DNA of 64,000 nt. Source: Agrobacterium tumefaciens. GTDB taxonomy: Bacteria; Pseudomonadota; Alphaproteobacteria; Rhizobiales; Rhizobiaceae. Position 1 is the first letter of the stretch, and every line of letters begins with the position of its first letter. The translations under genes and the position numbers were made by a program. Below the pieces are notes generated by a model, which saw nothing but the letters and a program-made list of their open reading frames with translations, was not told the origin of the DNA and searched no databases. Positions 39,237 through 46,323 of this stretch are shown in pieces. The stretch spans positions 1,856,501 through 1,920,500 of the forward strand of contig NZ_CP072309.1 of the NCBI RefSeq assembly GCF_017726655.1. The letters run 5' to 3'.

Positions 39237-40610
39237 ATGGCAAGAGATCCCAGGATTGCATTCATCGGCGCAGGCTCGACGGTGTTCATGAAGAACATCA
39301 TTGGCGATGTGCTGCAACGTCCGGCGCTTTCGGGTGCAACCATCGCCCTGATGGATATCAACCGCGAAAGGCTGGAAGAAAGCGCCATCGTCGTCAACAA
39401 GCTGATTTCGACATTGGGGGCAAAGGCAAAAGCCGAGACCTATACCGACCAGAAAAAAGCACTCACCGGTGCGGATTTCGTCGTCGTCGCTTTCCAGATC
39501 GGCGGATACGAACCCTGCACGGTCACCGATTTCGAGGTGCCGCGGAAATATGGCCTGCGCCAGACTATTGCCGACACGCTCGGTGTCGGCGGTATCATGC
39601 GCGGTCTTCGCACCGTTCCGCATCTGTGGAAGATATGCGAGGACATGCTGGCGGTCTGCCCAAACGCGATCATGCTGCAATATGTGAATCCTATGGCGAT
39701 CAACACCTGGGCGATCGCGGAGAAATACCCGACGATCCGGCAGGTCGGCCTGTGCCATTCGGTTCAGGGCACGGCGATGGAACTCGCGCATGATCTCGAT
39801 ATTCCCTATGAGGAAATCCGTTATCGTTCGGCCGGCATCAACCATATGGCGTTTTTCCTGGAGTTCGAGCACCGCCAGGCAGATGGCAGCTACAAGAACC
39901 TCTATCCCGACCTCTTGCGTGCCTATCGCGAGGGTCGTGCCCCAAAACCCGGCTGGAACCCGCGCTGCCCCAACAAGGTGCGTTACGAGATGTTGACGCG
40001 GCTCGGCTATTTCGTCACCGAAAGCTCGGAGCATTTTGCCGAATATACGCCCTATTTCATCAAGGAAGGCCGCGAGGACCTGATCGAGAAATTTGGCATC
40101 CCGCTCGACGAATATCCCAAGCGTTGCATCGAGCAGATCGAGCGCTGGAAGGGCCAAGCGGCGGCCTATCGTTCGGCTGACAAGATCGAGGTCAAACAGT
40201 CGAAGGAATATGCCTCGTCTATCATCAACTCGGTATGGACGGGCGAACCCTCGGTTATTTACGGCAACCAGCGCAACAATGGCTGCATCACCTCGCTGCC
40301 ATCGGATTGTGCAGCGGAAGTGCCGTGCCTTGTCGACCATAACGGCGTGCAGCCCACTTTCATCGGGGAATTGCCGCCGCAGCTCACCGCCCTGATGCGC
40401 ACCAACATCAATGTGCAGGAGCTGACGGTGCGGGCGCTGATGAGCGAAAACCGCGAGCACATCTACCACGCCGCGATGATGGATCCTCACACGGCGGCCG
40501 AACTCGACCTCGACCAAATCTGGTCGATGGTGGACGATCTGCTTCTCGCCCATCGCGACTGGTTGCCGGAATGGACGCAGGCGGAGGTAAGACGGGCGCG
40601 GGCGGTGTAA
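39237..40610 (+). CDS. agaL2: GH4 alpha-galactosidase, second copy (AgaL2/MelA type)
   Basis: A 457-residue family 4 glycoside hydrolase with Rossmann start RIAFIGAGSTVFMKNIIGDVL, NPMAINTWAIAEKY and VGLCHSVQGTAMEL around the metal site. It is paralogous to, but clearly diverged from, the first GH4 gene of this operon, so the pair may split substrates (for example melibiose versus raffinose-family sugars). GGAGGTAAAC precedes ATG 39237, preferred over ATG 39222. Last gene of the alpha-galactoside operon, followed by a terminator. Confidence 0.9.
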   Translation: MARDPRIAFIGAGSTVFMKNIIGDVLQRPALSGATIALMDINRERLEESAIVVNKLISTLGAKAKAETYTDQKKALTGADFVVVAFQIGGYEPCTVTDFEVPRKYGLRQTIADTLGVGGIMRGLRTVPHLWKICEDMLAVCPNAIMLQYVNPMAINTWAIAEKYPTIRQVGLCHSVQGTAMELAHDLDIPYEEIRYRSAGINHMAFFLEFEHRQADGSYKNLYPDLLRAYREGRAPKPGWNPRCPNKVRYEMLTRLGYFVTESSEHFAEYTPYFIKEGREDLIEKFGIPLDEYPKRCIEQIERWKGQAAAYRSADKIEVKQSKEYASSIINSVWTGEPSVIYGNQRNNGCITSLPSDCAAEVPCLVDHNGVQPTFIGELPPQLTALMRTNINVQELTVRALMSENREHIYHAAMMDPHTAAELDLDQIWSMVDDLLLAHRDWLPEWTQAEVRRARAV

Positions 40611-40626
40611 GGGTGCTTTAGCTTAC

Positions 40627-40660
40627 GGCGCTGTGGATTTTGCCGCAGCGCCATTTTTGG
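40627..40660 (+). terminator. Intrinsic terminator of the alpha-galactoside operon
   Basis: GGCGCTGTGG pairs with CCGCAGCGCC (one G-U) around an ATTTTG loop, followed by ATTTTTGG, 17 bp after the agaL2 stop. Confidence 0.85.
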
Positions 40661-40802
40661 CCTCATCGCATCCGTCCAGTTAGCCTGGCGGGGCTCCAGC
40701 GTGTGTAAAATAATTGTGTTCGGTAACGGTGTGTTCTGCCTTGCCAAATATGGTTATGAGGACGGCCGGCACACGGAAACCTCATTCTGGTGGAGTAACA
40801 AG

Positions 40803-41405
40803 ATGAACATCGCCGCACGTTTGTCGCTGGTGGCTATCATCGCACTGGCCGCGACACCATCTTTCGCGTCGGAGGATATGGCTTCGGAGACGAGCGAGGC
40901 GATATTTGGTTTCGGCGGTGTGCTGACGAAAGAAGACATGCTGAAAAGCGCTGCCCTCATTCCCGTGGAATACGAAAAGAATGTCATTCTGGGCGGCGGT
41001 TACCAGTTTTATCCCTACCGCATCGGCAATGTAAAACTGGGTGGCGAAATCGGCATTGCTGCGAGATTTGGCAAGGGCCTTACCGGTGAGGTGTGGGCAG
41101 GCCCGGTCGCGCGTTATGAGCAGATCAGGCTCAGTGAGCGACTGTTAATCACCCCGAGCTTTACCGCCGGTCTCAGCCTCGTCACGGATGCACAGCCGGG
41201 CCGCGAGCGCGAGCAGGAAATTAAGGATGATGGCAATGCCAACGTCCTGTTTTATCTCGGGCCTGAGATCAACGTCTCCTTCAGCGAGGATTCCTCGACG
41301 GAATTCTTCTGGCGCCTCCACCACCGGTCTGGCGGTGGCAAGACATTGGGCAATATGAAGGGCGCGACAAACGCCAATGTCTTCGGCGTGCGCTACAAGT
41401 TCTAA
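40803..41405 (+). CDS. Outer-membrane beta-barrel protein, PagL-like (possible lipid A 3-O-deacylase)
   Basis: A 200-residue protein with signal peptide MNIAARLSLVAIIALAATPSFA and a barrel-like alternation (ILGGGYQFYPYRIGNVKLGGEIGIAARFG). The end (FFWRLHHRSGGGKTLGNMKG ... FGVRYKF) resembles the PagL catalytic strand, where His-x-Ser form the dyad, and the protein ends in Phe as barrels do. The catalytic Glu expected about 12 residues after the Ser is not visible, so activity is uncertain. PagL removes the 3-O acyl chain of lipid A. Start: GGTGGAGTAACAAG before ATG 40803. Confidence 0.6.
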   Translation: MNIAARLSLVAIIALAATPSFASEDMASETSEAIFGFGGVLTKEDMLKSAALIPVEYEKNVILGGGYQFYPYRIGNVKLGGEIGIAARFGKGLTGEVWAGPVARYEQIRLSERLLITPSFTAGLSLVTDAQPGREREQEIKDDGNANVLFYLGPEINVSFSEDSSTEFFWRLHHRSGGGKTLGNMKGATNANVFGVRYKF

Positions 41406-41608
41406 GCAGGCGCTCCGTTACCAGGTCCTGGATTTGAGCCACGTTACTTTTCGACCCGGGCCGGGTCGGCAACCCTTGCGTCTGACGCATGGGTGGATTG
41501 CCTTATTCTGCCTGTTAAGTCCCCATTGAAAAGCGCATATAGAGGTCATCGAAGGACGCCGGAACGAAACGTTACTGACGTCACCAAAACCTTAGAAAGG
41601 GTCATGTC

Positions 41609-41755
41609 ATGAACGTAGCACGCAGCTTCAACAATTGGCGCAAATATCGTCAGACGATCAACGAACTGGGCCGTATGAGCAGCCGTGAACTGCACGATCT
41701 CGGTATCGACCGCAGCCAGATTACCAGCGTTGCCCGCGCCGCTGTTGGCAAATAA
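41609..41755 (+). CDS. Short DUF1127 protein
   Basis: A 48-residue basic protein, MNVARSFNNWRKYRQTINEL..., with the DUF1127 core LGRMSSRELHDLGIDRSQI. These tiny proteins are abundant in alphaproteobacteria, act in RNA or regulatory protein interactions and are linked to phosphate and carbon metabolism; several are encoded directly upstream of CCUCCUCCC-type sRNAs, exactly as here. AGAAAGGGTCATGTC precedes the ATG. A strong terminator follows the stop, and the sRNA array starts about 300 bp further on. Confidence 0.88.
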   Translation: MNVARSFNNWRKYRQTINELGRMSSRELHDLGIDRSQITSVARAAVGK

Positions 41756-41786
41756 ACAAGTGGCACTTCCGTATTTTCAAGTCCCG

Positions 41787-41816
41787 AACGCCCGCCTTGC
41801 GGGCGTTTTTGTTTTT
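41787..41816 (+). terminator. Intrinsic terminator of the DUF1127 gene
   Basis: AACGCCCGC pairs perfectly with GCGGGCGTT around CTT, followed by a T-rich run. Confidence 0.92.
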
Positions 41817-42060
41817 CACTGAATGTGACCTCATCCTTTAGCGCCCGGATCACTACAAAGCATGCGAGAGGTTCGCCTTCGCCGACTACTCCAAGGTATG
41901 AAAACATGCCGCAAATCCAATATGTAGAGCGGGCGGAGGCAGCAACCGTTTAGCCGCTCCACCAAGTGGCGACTGCTCTCAAGGGGTATGCGTCCAGCGC
42001 ATATCAGTGCTGCAACCTTGTGCCTGTCAAATGCGCAGAAAAATGGTATCTTTATTTCAT
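41817..42060. other. Gene-free stretch upstream of the sRNA array
   Basis: No credible ORF. It holds only small dyads (CCAC-CAA-GTGG near 41963, ATGCG-TCCAG-CGCAT near 41988) and presumably the promoter of the downstream sRNA array; I see no consensus promoter I would assign. Confidence 0.5.
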
Positions 42061-42094
42061 CGAAACGGATGTACCTCCTCCCACATCCTTTTCG
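42061..42094 (+). ncRNA. CCTCCTCCC-loop sRNA hairpin 1 (cuckoo/CcsR-like)
   Basis: GGATGT (42067-42072) pairs with ACATCC (42083-42088), extended by CGAAA/TTTCG, and the loop displays CCTCCTCCC (42074-42082). This is the anti-Shine-Dalgarno-like loop that defines the alphaproteobacterial cuckoo/CcsR RNAs, which are found downstream of DUF1127 genes. First of four in tandem. Confidence 0.78.
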
Positions 42095-42100
42095 TGAAGC

Positions 42101-42134
42101 GGGCGATCCTACTCCTCCTCCCAAAGGATTGCCC
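42101..42134 (+). ncRNA. CCTCCTCCC-loop sRNA hairpin 2 (cuckoo/CcsR-like)
   Basis: GGGCGATCCT (42101-42110) pairs with AGGATTGCCC (42125-42134) over ten base pairs with a single G-U; the loop carries CCTCCTCCC (42114-42122). The stem sequence differs from the other copies while the loop motif is identical, so the loop is what is conserved. Confidence 0.78.
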
Positions 42135-42138
42135 CGGG

Positions 42139-42177
42139 GACAGCGCCTATCCTCCTCCCAAGTCGCTGTTCATTTTT
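42139..42177 (+). ncRNA. CCTCCTCCC-loop sRNA hairpin 3 (cuckoo/CcsR-like)
   Basis: GACAGCG (42139-42145) pairs with CGCTGTT (42164-42170); the loop carries CCTCCTCCC (42151-42159). A CATTTTTT run follows, so this unit may have its own 3' end. Confidence 0.75.
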
Positions 42178-42181
42178 TCAG

Positions 42182-42220
42182 AAAGCCTGCCGCACCTCCT
42201 CCCGCGGCAGGCTTTTTTGT
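42182..42220 (+). ncRNA. CCTCCTCCC-loop sRNA hairpin 4, also the array terminator
   Basis: AAAGCCTGCCGC (42182-42193) pairs perfectly with GCGGCAGGCTTT (42204-42215); the loop is ACCTCCTCCC and a run of T follows. The hairpin therefore doubles as an intrinsic terminator closing the four-copy array. Confidence 0.82.
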
Positions 42221-42246
42221 TTTCAGCCCGTTTTATAAACGTGGAT

Positions 42247-42687
42247 CTACTCGAACGGCATCATGCCGATCGGGGTCACGGCGTGGGTGCCGGCGCGTTT
42301 GGCAATGGCATAAGCGAGGCACTGTTCTACCGCGTCCTGCGGCACTGGCTTTGAGATCACGCCCGCCCCGACACCAAGGTTAACGACGACCTCAGGGTTG
42401 GCGGTCATGAAGATCACGACCACACCGCTCTCGGAAAGTCTGCGGCCGATTTCAGGACCGGTCTGGCCGTCTGCCAGATTGACGTCGACAAAGGCGACGT
42501 CGGCGCTGCGTCCGAGTGCGATGGCATCGTCCAGACGGTTGGCAATGCCGATGACGTTGGCATCATCTTCGGCCTGCATGATTGAGTCTTCAATATCCAT
42601 GGCAATCAGAAATTCGTCTTCCACGATCAGGACGCGAGGCTGTTGCGTGCTGTAACCTGGTTCTCTCTGCAAGACGTCTGCCAACAT
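42247..42687 (-). CDS. Single-domain response regulator
   Basis: A 146-residue receiver protein with no output domain. The acidic pocket is VLIVEDEF (D23, E24 region), the phospho-acceptor is D68 in VAFVDVNLADG, and T95 (IFMTANP) and K113 (ISKPVP) complete the site. A TATGGAGACAGGCA ribosome binding site precedes the ATG, and an EcfG-type promoter lies 46 bp upstream, suggesting stress-induced expression. Such stand-alone receivers tune phosphorelays, including those of the general stress response; the partner kinase is not nearby. It converges with the CCTCCTCCC sRNA array. Confidence 0.88.
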   Translation of the reverse strand: MLADVLQREPGYSTQQPRVLIVEDEFLIAMDIEDSIMQAEDDANVIGIANRLDDAIALGRSADVAFVDVNLADGQTGPEIGRRLSESGVVVIFMTANPEVVVNLGVGAGVISKPVPQDAVEQCLAYAIAKRAGTHAVTPIGMMPFE

Positions 42688-42732
42688 TGCCTGTCTCCAT
42701 ACTATGCGCTCATCGGGCGCTGTCGGCTAGCA

Positions 42733-42757
42733 AACACCCGTGAGGGTAACTCGTTCC
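42733..42757 (-). promoter_or_regulatory. EcfG-type promoter of the response regulator
   Basis: On the minus strand GGAAC (42757-42753) is followed after 16 bp by TGTT (42736-42733), one mismatch from the GGAAC-N16/17-CGTT consensus. Confidence 0.55.
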
Positions 42758-43069
42758 AATTTGAGATAAACATAGTGAATGGAGTGTAAACGATGTCCCT
42801 TTTCGGCTATCAACACTCAATGGTGAAGCATTTGATTCGGTTTGGTTTTCATCCGGGGAAGGGGTGGGAGAACGTTGCCGTAGCGCATCTTTCGCCGCTT
42901 GTGCGCAAGTCTTTTGGCCGCAATCTGTCCTTAAGGCTTGCATGAAATTTCAAGGCGTTACCGTGTTGTTCCTGCGCCCAGGAAGAACGCGCTGCAATGC
43001 CGCCGATCATTCGGGTGCCGATTATCTCTACGGCGCCGGACCCTATGAGTTGAGAAAGAGAACAAGACG
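42758..43069. other. Intergenic region before the ftsZ-like gene
   Basis: No recognised gene. One 50-codon ORF (42793-42945, plus, MSLFGYQHSMVKHLIR...) has a GGAG ahead of its ATG but no similarity I recognise, and may be chance. The promoter of the ftsZ-like gene should lie here. Confidence 0.4.
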
Positions 43070-44032
43070 ATGACCCAGTCTCCGCGCGCCACCATTGCTC
43101 GCAATACCCCCAATATCGCTGTTGTCGGCGTCGGGGGTGGCGGTGGCAATGCGATCAACAACATGATCGCTGAAGGGATTGGCGGGGTGGATTTTATTGC
43201 AGCCAATACGGATGCGCAGGCGTTGAAGAAGACCAACGCTCCCCGCCTCGTCCAGCTCAGTTCAGAACTGACGGGCGGTCTGGGAGCGGGCGCCGATCCC
43301 GAGGTCGGCCGTCAGGCGGCGATCGATTCCCTCGATGAGATCATGGACCACCTCAGCGGTTACGACATGTGCTTTATCACCGCCGGCATGGGCGGCGGCA
43401 CCGGTACCGGGGCTGCTCCGGTGATCGCTGAAGCCTGCAGGGCAAAGAACATCCTCACCGTCGGCGTCGTTACTCTGCCTTTCAGCTTCGAGGGCGCGCG
43501 CCGCATGCGCGCTGCCGAGTATGGCTTTGCGAACCTGCTCAATACGGCCGACACCGTCATCGTCATTCCCAACCAAAACCTGCTGCGCATAGCGGACGCC
43601 GGCACCACGTTTGAAAATGCTTTGAAGACCGCGGACAAGGTTCTGTCGCTCGGCGTGCGCTGCATCACCGATCTCATTCTGCGCGAAGGCCTGGTCAACC
43701 TTGATTTCGCCGATGTGCGTTACGTTATGAAGAACGGTGGCCGCGCGCTGATGGGAACCGCACAGGCCAAGGGAGAGAAGCGCGCGTCGGAAGCGGCGGC
43801 TGCAGCCATTGCCAATCCACTGCTCGGCGAACCTTCGCTGAAGGAAGCCCGCGGCGCGTTGGTCTCGATTTCCGGTGGCAACGACCTCACCCTTTACGAA
43901 ATCGATGAAGCAATGACGCTCGTTCGCGAGGCCGTCAGCGAGGAAACGGACGTCGTAATGGGTGCGTCTTTTGATCCGACACTCGACGGCGCTTTCAAAA
44001 TTTCCGTCGTGGCGACCGGTCTGCGTAACTGA
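43070..44032 (+). CDS. FtsZ-like GTPase without C-terminal linker and tail
   Basis: A 320-residue tubulin-fold protein. It begins directly with the GTPase domain (NIAVVGVGGGGGNAINNMI), has the tubulin signature GGGTGTG (108-114) and the T7 catalytic loop NLDFADVRYVM, so polymer-dependent GTP hydrolysis looks possible. It ends at the close of the globular core (KISVVATGLRN); the disordered linker and conserved C-terminal peptide that tether FtsZ to FtsA and other division proteins are missing. Agrobacterium carries such extra FtsZ homologues beside the essential one. It is monocistronic, far from the dcw cluster, with its own terminator. Confidence 0.9.
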   Translation: MTQSPRATIARNTPNIAVVGVGGGGGNAINNMIAEGIGGVDFIAANTDAQALKKTNAPRLVQLSSELTGGLGAGADPEVGRQAAIDSLDEIMDHLSGYDMCFITAGMGGGTGTGAAPVIAEACRAKNILTVGVVTLPFSFEGARRMRAAEYGFANLLNTADTVIVIPNQNLLRIADAGTTFENALKTADKVLSLGVRCITDLILREGLVNLDFADVRYVMKNGGRALMGTAQAKGEKRASEAAAAAIANPLLGEPSLKEARGALVSISGGNDLTLYEIDEAMTLVREAVSEETDVVMGASFDPTLDGAFKISVVATGLRN

Positions 44033-44123
44033 TCGCTGGCCGAAGCATTGTAGCAAGTCGTATCCTCGTTTATCGCACAATCCGCGCTCTGGACCGGCTT
44101 GCGACACAAATCGAATGATCTGA

Positions 44124-44160
44124 AGCCGTCGTGGGCAATTTCCGCGACGGCTTTTTGTTG
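44124..44160 (+). terminator. Intrinsic terminator of the ftsZ-like gene
   Basis: AGCCGTCG (44124-44131) pairs with CGACGGCT (44145-44152), followed by TTTTTGTTG and further T. Confidence 0.85.
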
Positions 44161-44242
44161 TTTTTGAACGATTATTCCGGCATTCAAAGTCACAGCAGTG
44201 TCACGCCGCGTTGATAACGAAAAAAAATAATAGTACTCTTTA

Positions 44243-44255
44243 TGTCGACAAGAGG
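44243..44255. promoter_or_regulatory. TGTCGACAA motif at the GntR gene
   Basis: TGTCGACAAGAGG overlaps the ribosome binding region just before the GntR start. The same 13 bases recur at 56548-56560 and the TGTCGACAA core at 44976-44984, so it is a candidate GntR operator with autoregulation. Confidence 0.5.
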
Positions 44256-44260
44256 GATTA

Positions 44261-44962
44261 ATGATGACGGATATTATTGCTTCTGCAGAGCGCAAGCGCG
44301 GCTCCGGGGTTAAAATGGTTTATGACCTGCTGCGTGACGAGATTCTCGATCTCGTTCTGCCGCCGGGAAGCCCCATCGATGAAGTGCAGCTGGCCGAACG
44401 ATTCAAAATGTCACGCACGCCCATCCGTGAAGCGCTGGTGCGCCTGTCGGGTGAGGGGCTGATCGATACGCTGCCCAACCGCTCGACCATGGTGTCGAAT
44501 ATCGATTTCTTGAACATGCACACCTATTTCGACGCTTTGGTCTTGATGTACCGCGTCACGACCCAACTGGCCGCGCAATACCACCGGCCGGAGGACCTTG
44601 CTGGCATTCGCGCGCATAACAAGGAGTTTGCCATAGCCGTTGAGGAGCAGGACGCACTGGCAATGATCTCCACCAACGCCGCCCTTCATCTTTCGATAGC
44701 GGAGGCCGGCCGCAACCCCTATTTCACCAGCCTCTTCAAGCGTCTGCTGGATGAGGGGCGACGTATCCTCAGGCTCTATTATCAATCCTACGAGGACCGC
44801 CTGCCTAAGCGCTTCGTCGATGACCATGAGGAAATGATCGCGGCGATCGCCGCGCGCGATATCGCTCTTTCAGAAAAATTGGCGCGTGAACACGCGGAAC
44901 AGATCGTTCGCCAGGTGCAGAAACTGCTGGTGCGAAACGAGCGCCTCGAAATAAGTCTATAG
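44261..44962 (+). CDS. GntR-family (FCD) transcriptional regulator
   Basis: A 233-residue regulator: N-terminal winged HTH (DEVQLAERFKMSRTPIREALVRLSGEG) and an all-helical FCD effector domain (MYRVTTQLAAQYHRPED ... AALHLSIAEAGRNPYF with metal-binding-type Asp/His). It precedes the DHDPS-family gene of the hydroxyproline-type region and likely controls it and related operons through TTGTCGACAA sites. Two adjacent ATGs (44261, 44264) follow AGAGGG. Confidence 0.88.
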   Translation: MMTDIIASAERKRGSGVKMVYDLLRDEILDLVLPPGSPIDEVQLAERFKMSRTPIREALVRLSGEGLIDTLPNRSTMVSNIDFLNMHTYFDALVLMYRVTTQLAAQYHRPEDLAGIRAHNKEFAIAVEEQDALAMISTNAALHLSIAEAGRNPYFTSLFKRLLDEGRRILRLYYQSYEDRLPKRFVDDHEEMIAAIAARDIALSEKLAREHAEQIVRQVQKLLVRNERLEISL

Positions 44963-44974
44963 CCTGTCGATTTC

Positions 44975-44984
44975 TTGTCGACAA
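44975..44984. promoter_or_regulatory. Candidate GntR operator before the DHDPS-family gene
   Basis: TTGTCGACAA is a perfect 10-bp palindrome in the short gap between the GntR gene and the DHDPS-family gene, of the form bound by FCD-type GntR proteins. Confidence 0.5.
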
Positions 44985-45071
44985 ATAAAATACAAGATAG
45001 TAATGTCCTCCTCGAAAGGGTGGCGCGGAGCCGCGACCATTCCTGAGAACCCTGTGCCTTAGGAGCTAATA

Positions 45072-46037
45072 ATGACGGCCAGCATTTTTTCCGGCGTAAT
45101 CCCTGCTTTGATGACCCCATGCAAGGCAGATCGCACACCTGATTTCGATGCGCTTGTCCGCAAGGGCAAGGAACTCATCGCCGACGGAATGTCCGCCGTC
45201 GTTTATTGCGGCTCCATGGGCGACTGGCCGCTCCTGACAGACGAGCAGCGCATGGAAGGCGTCGAGCGTCTGGTTAAGGCTGGCATTCCTGTCATCGTTG
45301 GTACCGGGGCGGTCAACACGGCATCTGCCGTTGCTCATGCTGCCCACGCCCAGAAGGTTGGCGCCAAGGGGTTGATGGTCATTCCCCGCGTCCTGTCGCG
45401 CGGTTCTGTTATCGCTGCGCAGAAGGCCCACTTCAAAGCCATTCTCTCGGCTGCTCCGGAAATCCCGGCCGTCATCTACAACAGCCCCTATTACGGCTTC
45501 GCGACCCGCGCCGATCTCTTCTTCGCGTTGCGCGCCGAGCATAAGAACCTCGTCGGTTTCAAGGAATTCGGCGGTCCCGCCGATATGCGTTATGCGGCTG
45601 AAAACATCACCAGCCGTGACGACGACGTGACCCTGATGATTGGCGTCGATACCGCCGTTTTCCATGGCTTCGTCAATTGCGGCGCAACCGGCGCCATCAC
45701 CGGCATCGGCAATGTGCTCCCTAAGGAAGTCATTCATCTCTGCAAGCTGTCGCAGGCGGCCGCCAAGGGTGATGCGGATGCCCGCGCCCGCGCGCTGGAA
45801 CTGGAGCAGGCGCTCGCCGTACTATCGTCCTTCGATGAAGGCCCGGATCTTGTCCTCTACTTCAAGCATATGATGGTGCTGAAGGGCGACAAGGAATACA
45901 CGCTCCACTTCAACGAAACCGATGCCTTGACCGACAGCCAGCGCGGTTATGTCGAGGCGCAGTTCAAGCTGTTCAACAGCTGGTACGCTGACTGGAGCAA
46001 GCTTCCGGGCGCAGTGCAGGCCTGCAAGGCTGCCTGA
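45072..46037 (+). CDS. Dihydrodipicolinate-synthase-family enzyme, candidate pyrroline-hydroxy-carboxylate deaminase
   Basis: A 321-residue (beta/alpha)8 class I aldolase-family protein: Schiff-base Lys K164 in LVGFKEFGG, Tyr Y136 in AVIYNSPYYG, and CGSMGDWPLLTDEQR at the substrate loop. DHDPS-family members in hydroxyproline catabolism convert 1-pyrroline-4-hydroxy-2-carboxylate to 2-oxoglutarate semialdehyde. Neighbouring hydroxyproline-type genes make that the best guess, but other aldolase/dehydratase roles are possible. TTAGGAGCTAATA precedes the ATG. It is followed by a terminator, so it is transcribed alone or with the GntR gene. Confidence 0.8.
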   Translation: MTASIFSGVIPALMTPCKADRTPDFDALVRKGKELIADGMSAVVYCGSMGDWPLLTDEQRMEGVERLVKAGIPVIVGTGAVNTASAVAHAAHAQKVGAKGLMVIPRVLSRGSVIAAQKAHFKAILSAAPEIPAVIYNSPYYGFATRADLFFALRAEHKNLVGFKEFGGPADMRYAAENITSRDDDVTLMIGVDTAVFHGFVNCGATGAITGIGNVLPKEVIHLCKLSQAAAKGDADARARALELEQALAVLSSFDEGPDLVLYFKHMMVLKGDKEYTLHFNETDALTDSQRGYVEAQFKLFNSWYADWSKLPGAVQACKAA

Positions 46038-46057
46038 GATATCGCTGCTGTGAAAGA

Positions 46058-46084
46058 AAGGCCCGCAACTGTGGGCCTTTTTTG
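46058..46084 (+). terminator. Intrinsic terminator after the DHDPS-family gene
   Basis: AAGGCCCGCA pairs with TGTGGGCCTT (one G-U) around AC, followed by TTTTTT. Confidence 0.88.
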
Positions 46085-46114
46085 CATGAGATGAGCCTTG
46101 ATATTTCTCCTCCG

Positions 46115-46235
46115 TCATGCCGGACTAGATCCGGCATCCAGCCACGGCGCGTCTGCGCCGTGAAAGGACTTTTCCGCTATCAAGGACTTGATCGCGCTGG
46201 AAGCCGGATCTAGTCAGGTGTGCCGGCGCGGGGAT
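46115..46235. repeat. RIME-like intergenic palindromic element
   Basis: A mosaic of dyads: ATGCCGGA-CTAGA-TCCGGCAT (46117-46137), CACGGCGC-GTCT-GCGCCGTG (46143-46162), and an outer 13-bp inverted pair GACTAGATCCGGC (46123-46135) with GCCGGATCTAGTC (46203-46215). Layout and sequence resemble the interspersed palindromic elements of Rhizobiaceae. It lies between two similar terminators. Confidence 0.6.
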
Positions 46236-46281
46236 GCTATGCAGTCGCAAAAAAAACGCTGAGTGACGTTGTCGCTATCAA

Positions 46282-46306
46282 GGCCCGCAATTGCGGGCCG
46301 TTTTTC
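46282..46306 (+). terminator. Second terminator-like hairpin
   Basis: GGCCCGCAATTGCGGGCC is an 18-bp palindrome followed by GTTTTT, facing the plus strand although no plus-strand gene ends here. It nearly duplicates the stem of the terminator at 46058, the two flanking the repeat element. Confidence 0.6.
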
Positions 46307-46323
46307 ATTTCCCCATCCAAATG

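Noticed and set aside
39219..40553. 444-codon minus-strand ORF opposite the second GH4 gene
   Set aside because: Shadow frame; the plus strand has complete GH4 motifs and a ribosome binding site.
41452..41470. GC-rich palindrome after the PagL-like gene as a terminator
   Set aside because: CGACCCG/CGGGTCG arms are present but no T-run follows on either strand.
42061..42220. Repeated CCTCCTCCC units as a CRISPR array
   Set aside because: The repeat is only nine bases, always in a hairpin loop with different stems, and there are no uniform spacers or cas genes.
42864..43073. 69-codon ORF running into the ftsZ-like start
   Set aside because: No ribosome binding site, Cys/Arg-rich composition and overlap with the promoter region; probably chance.
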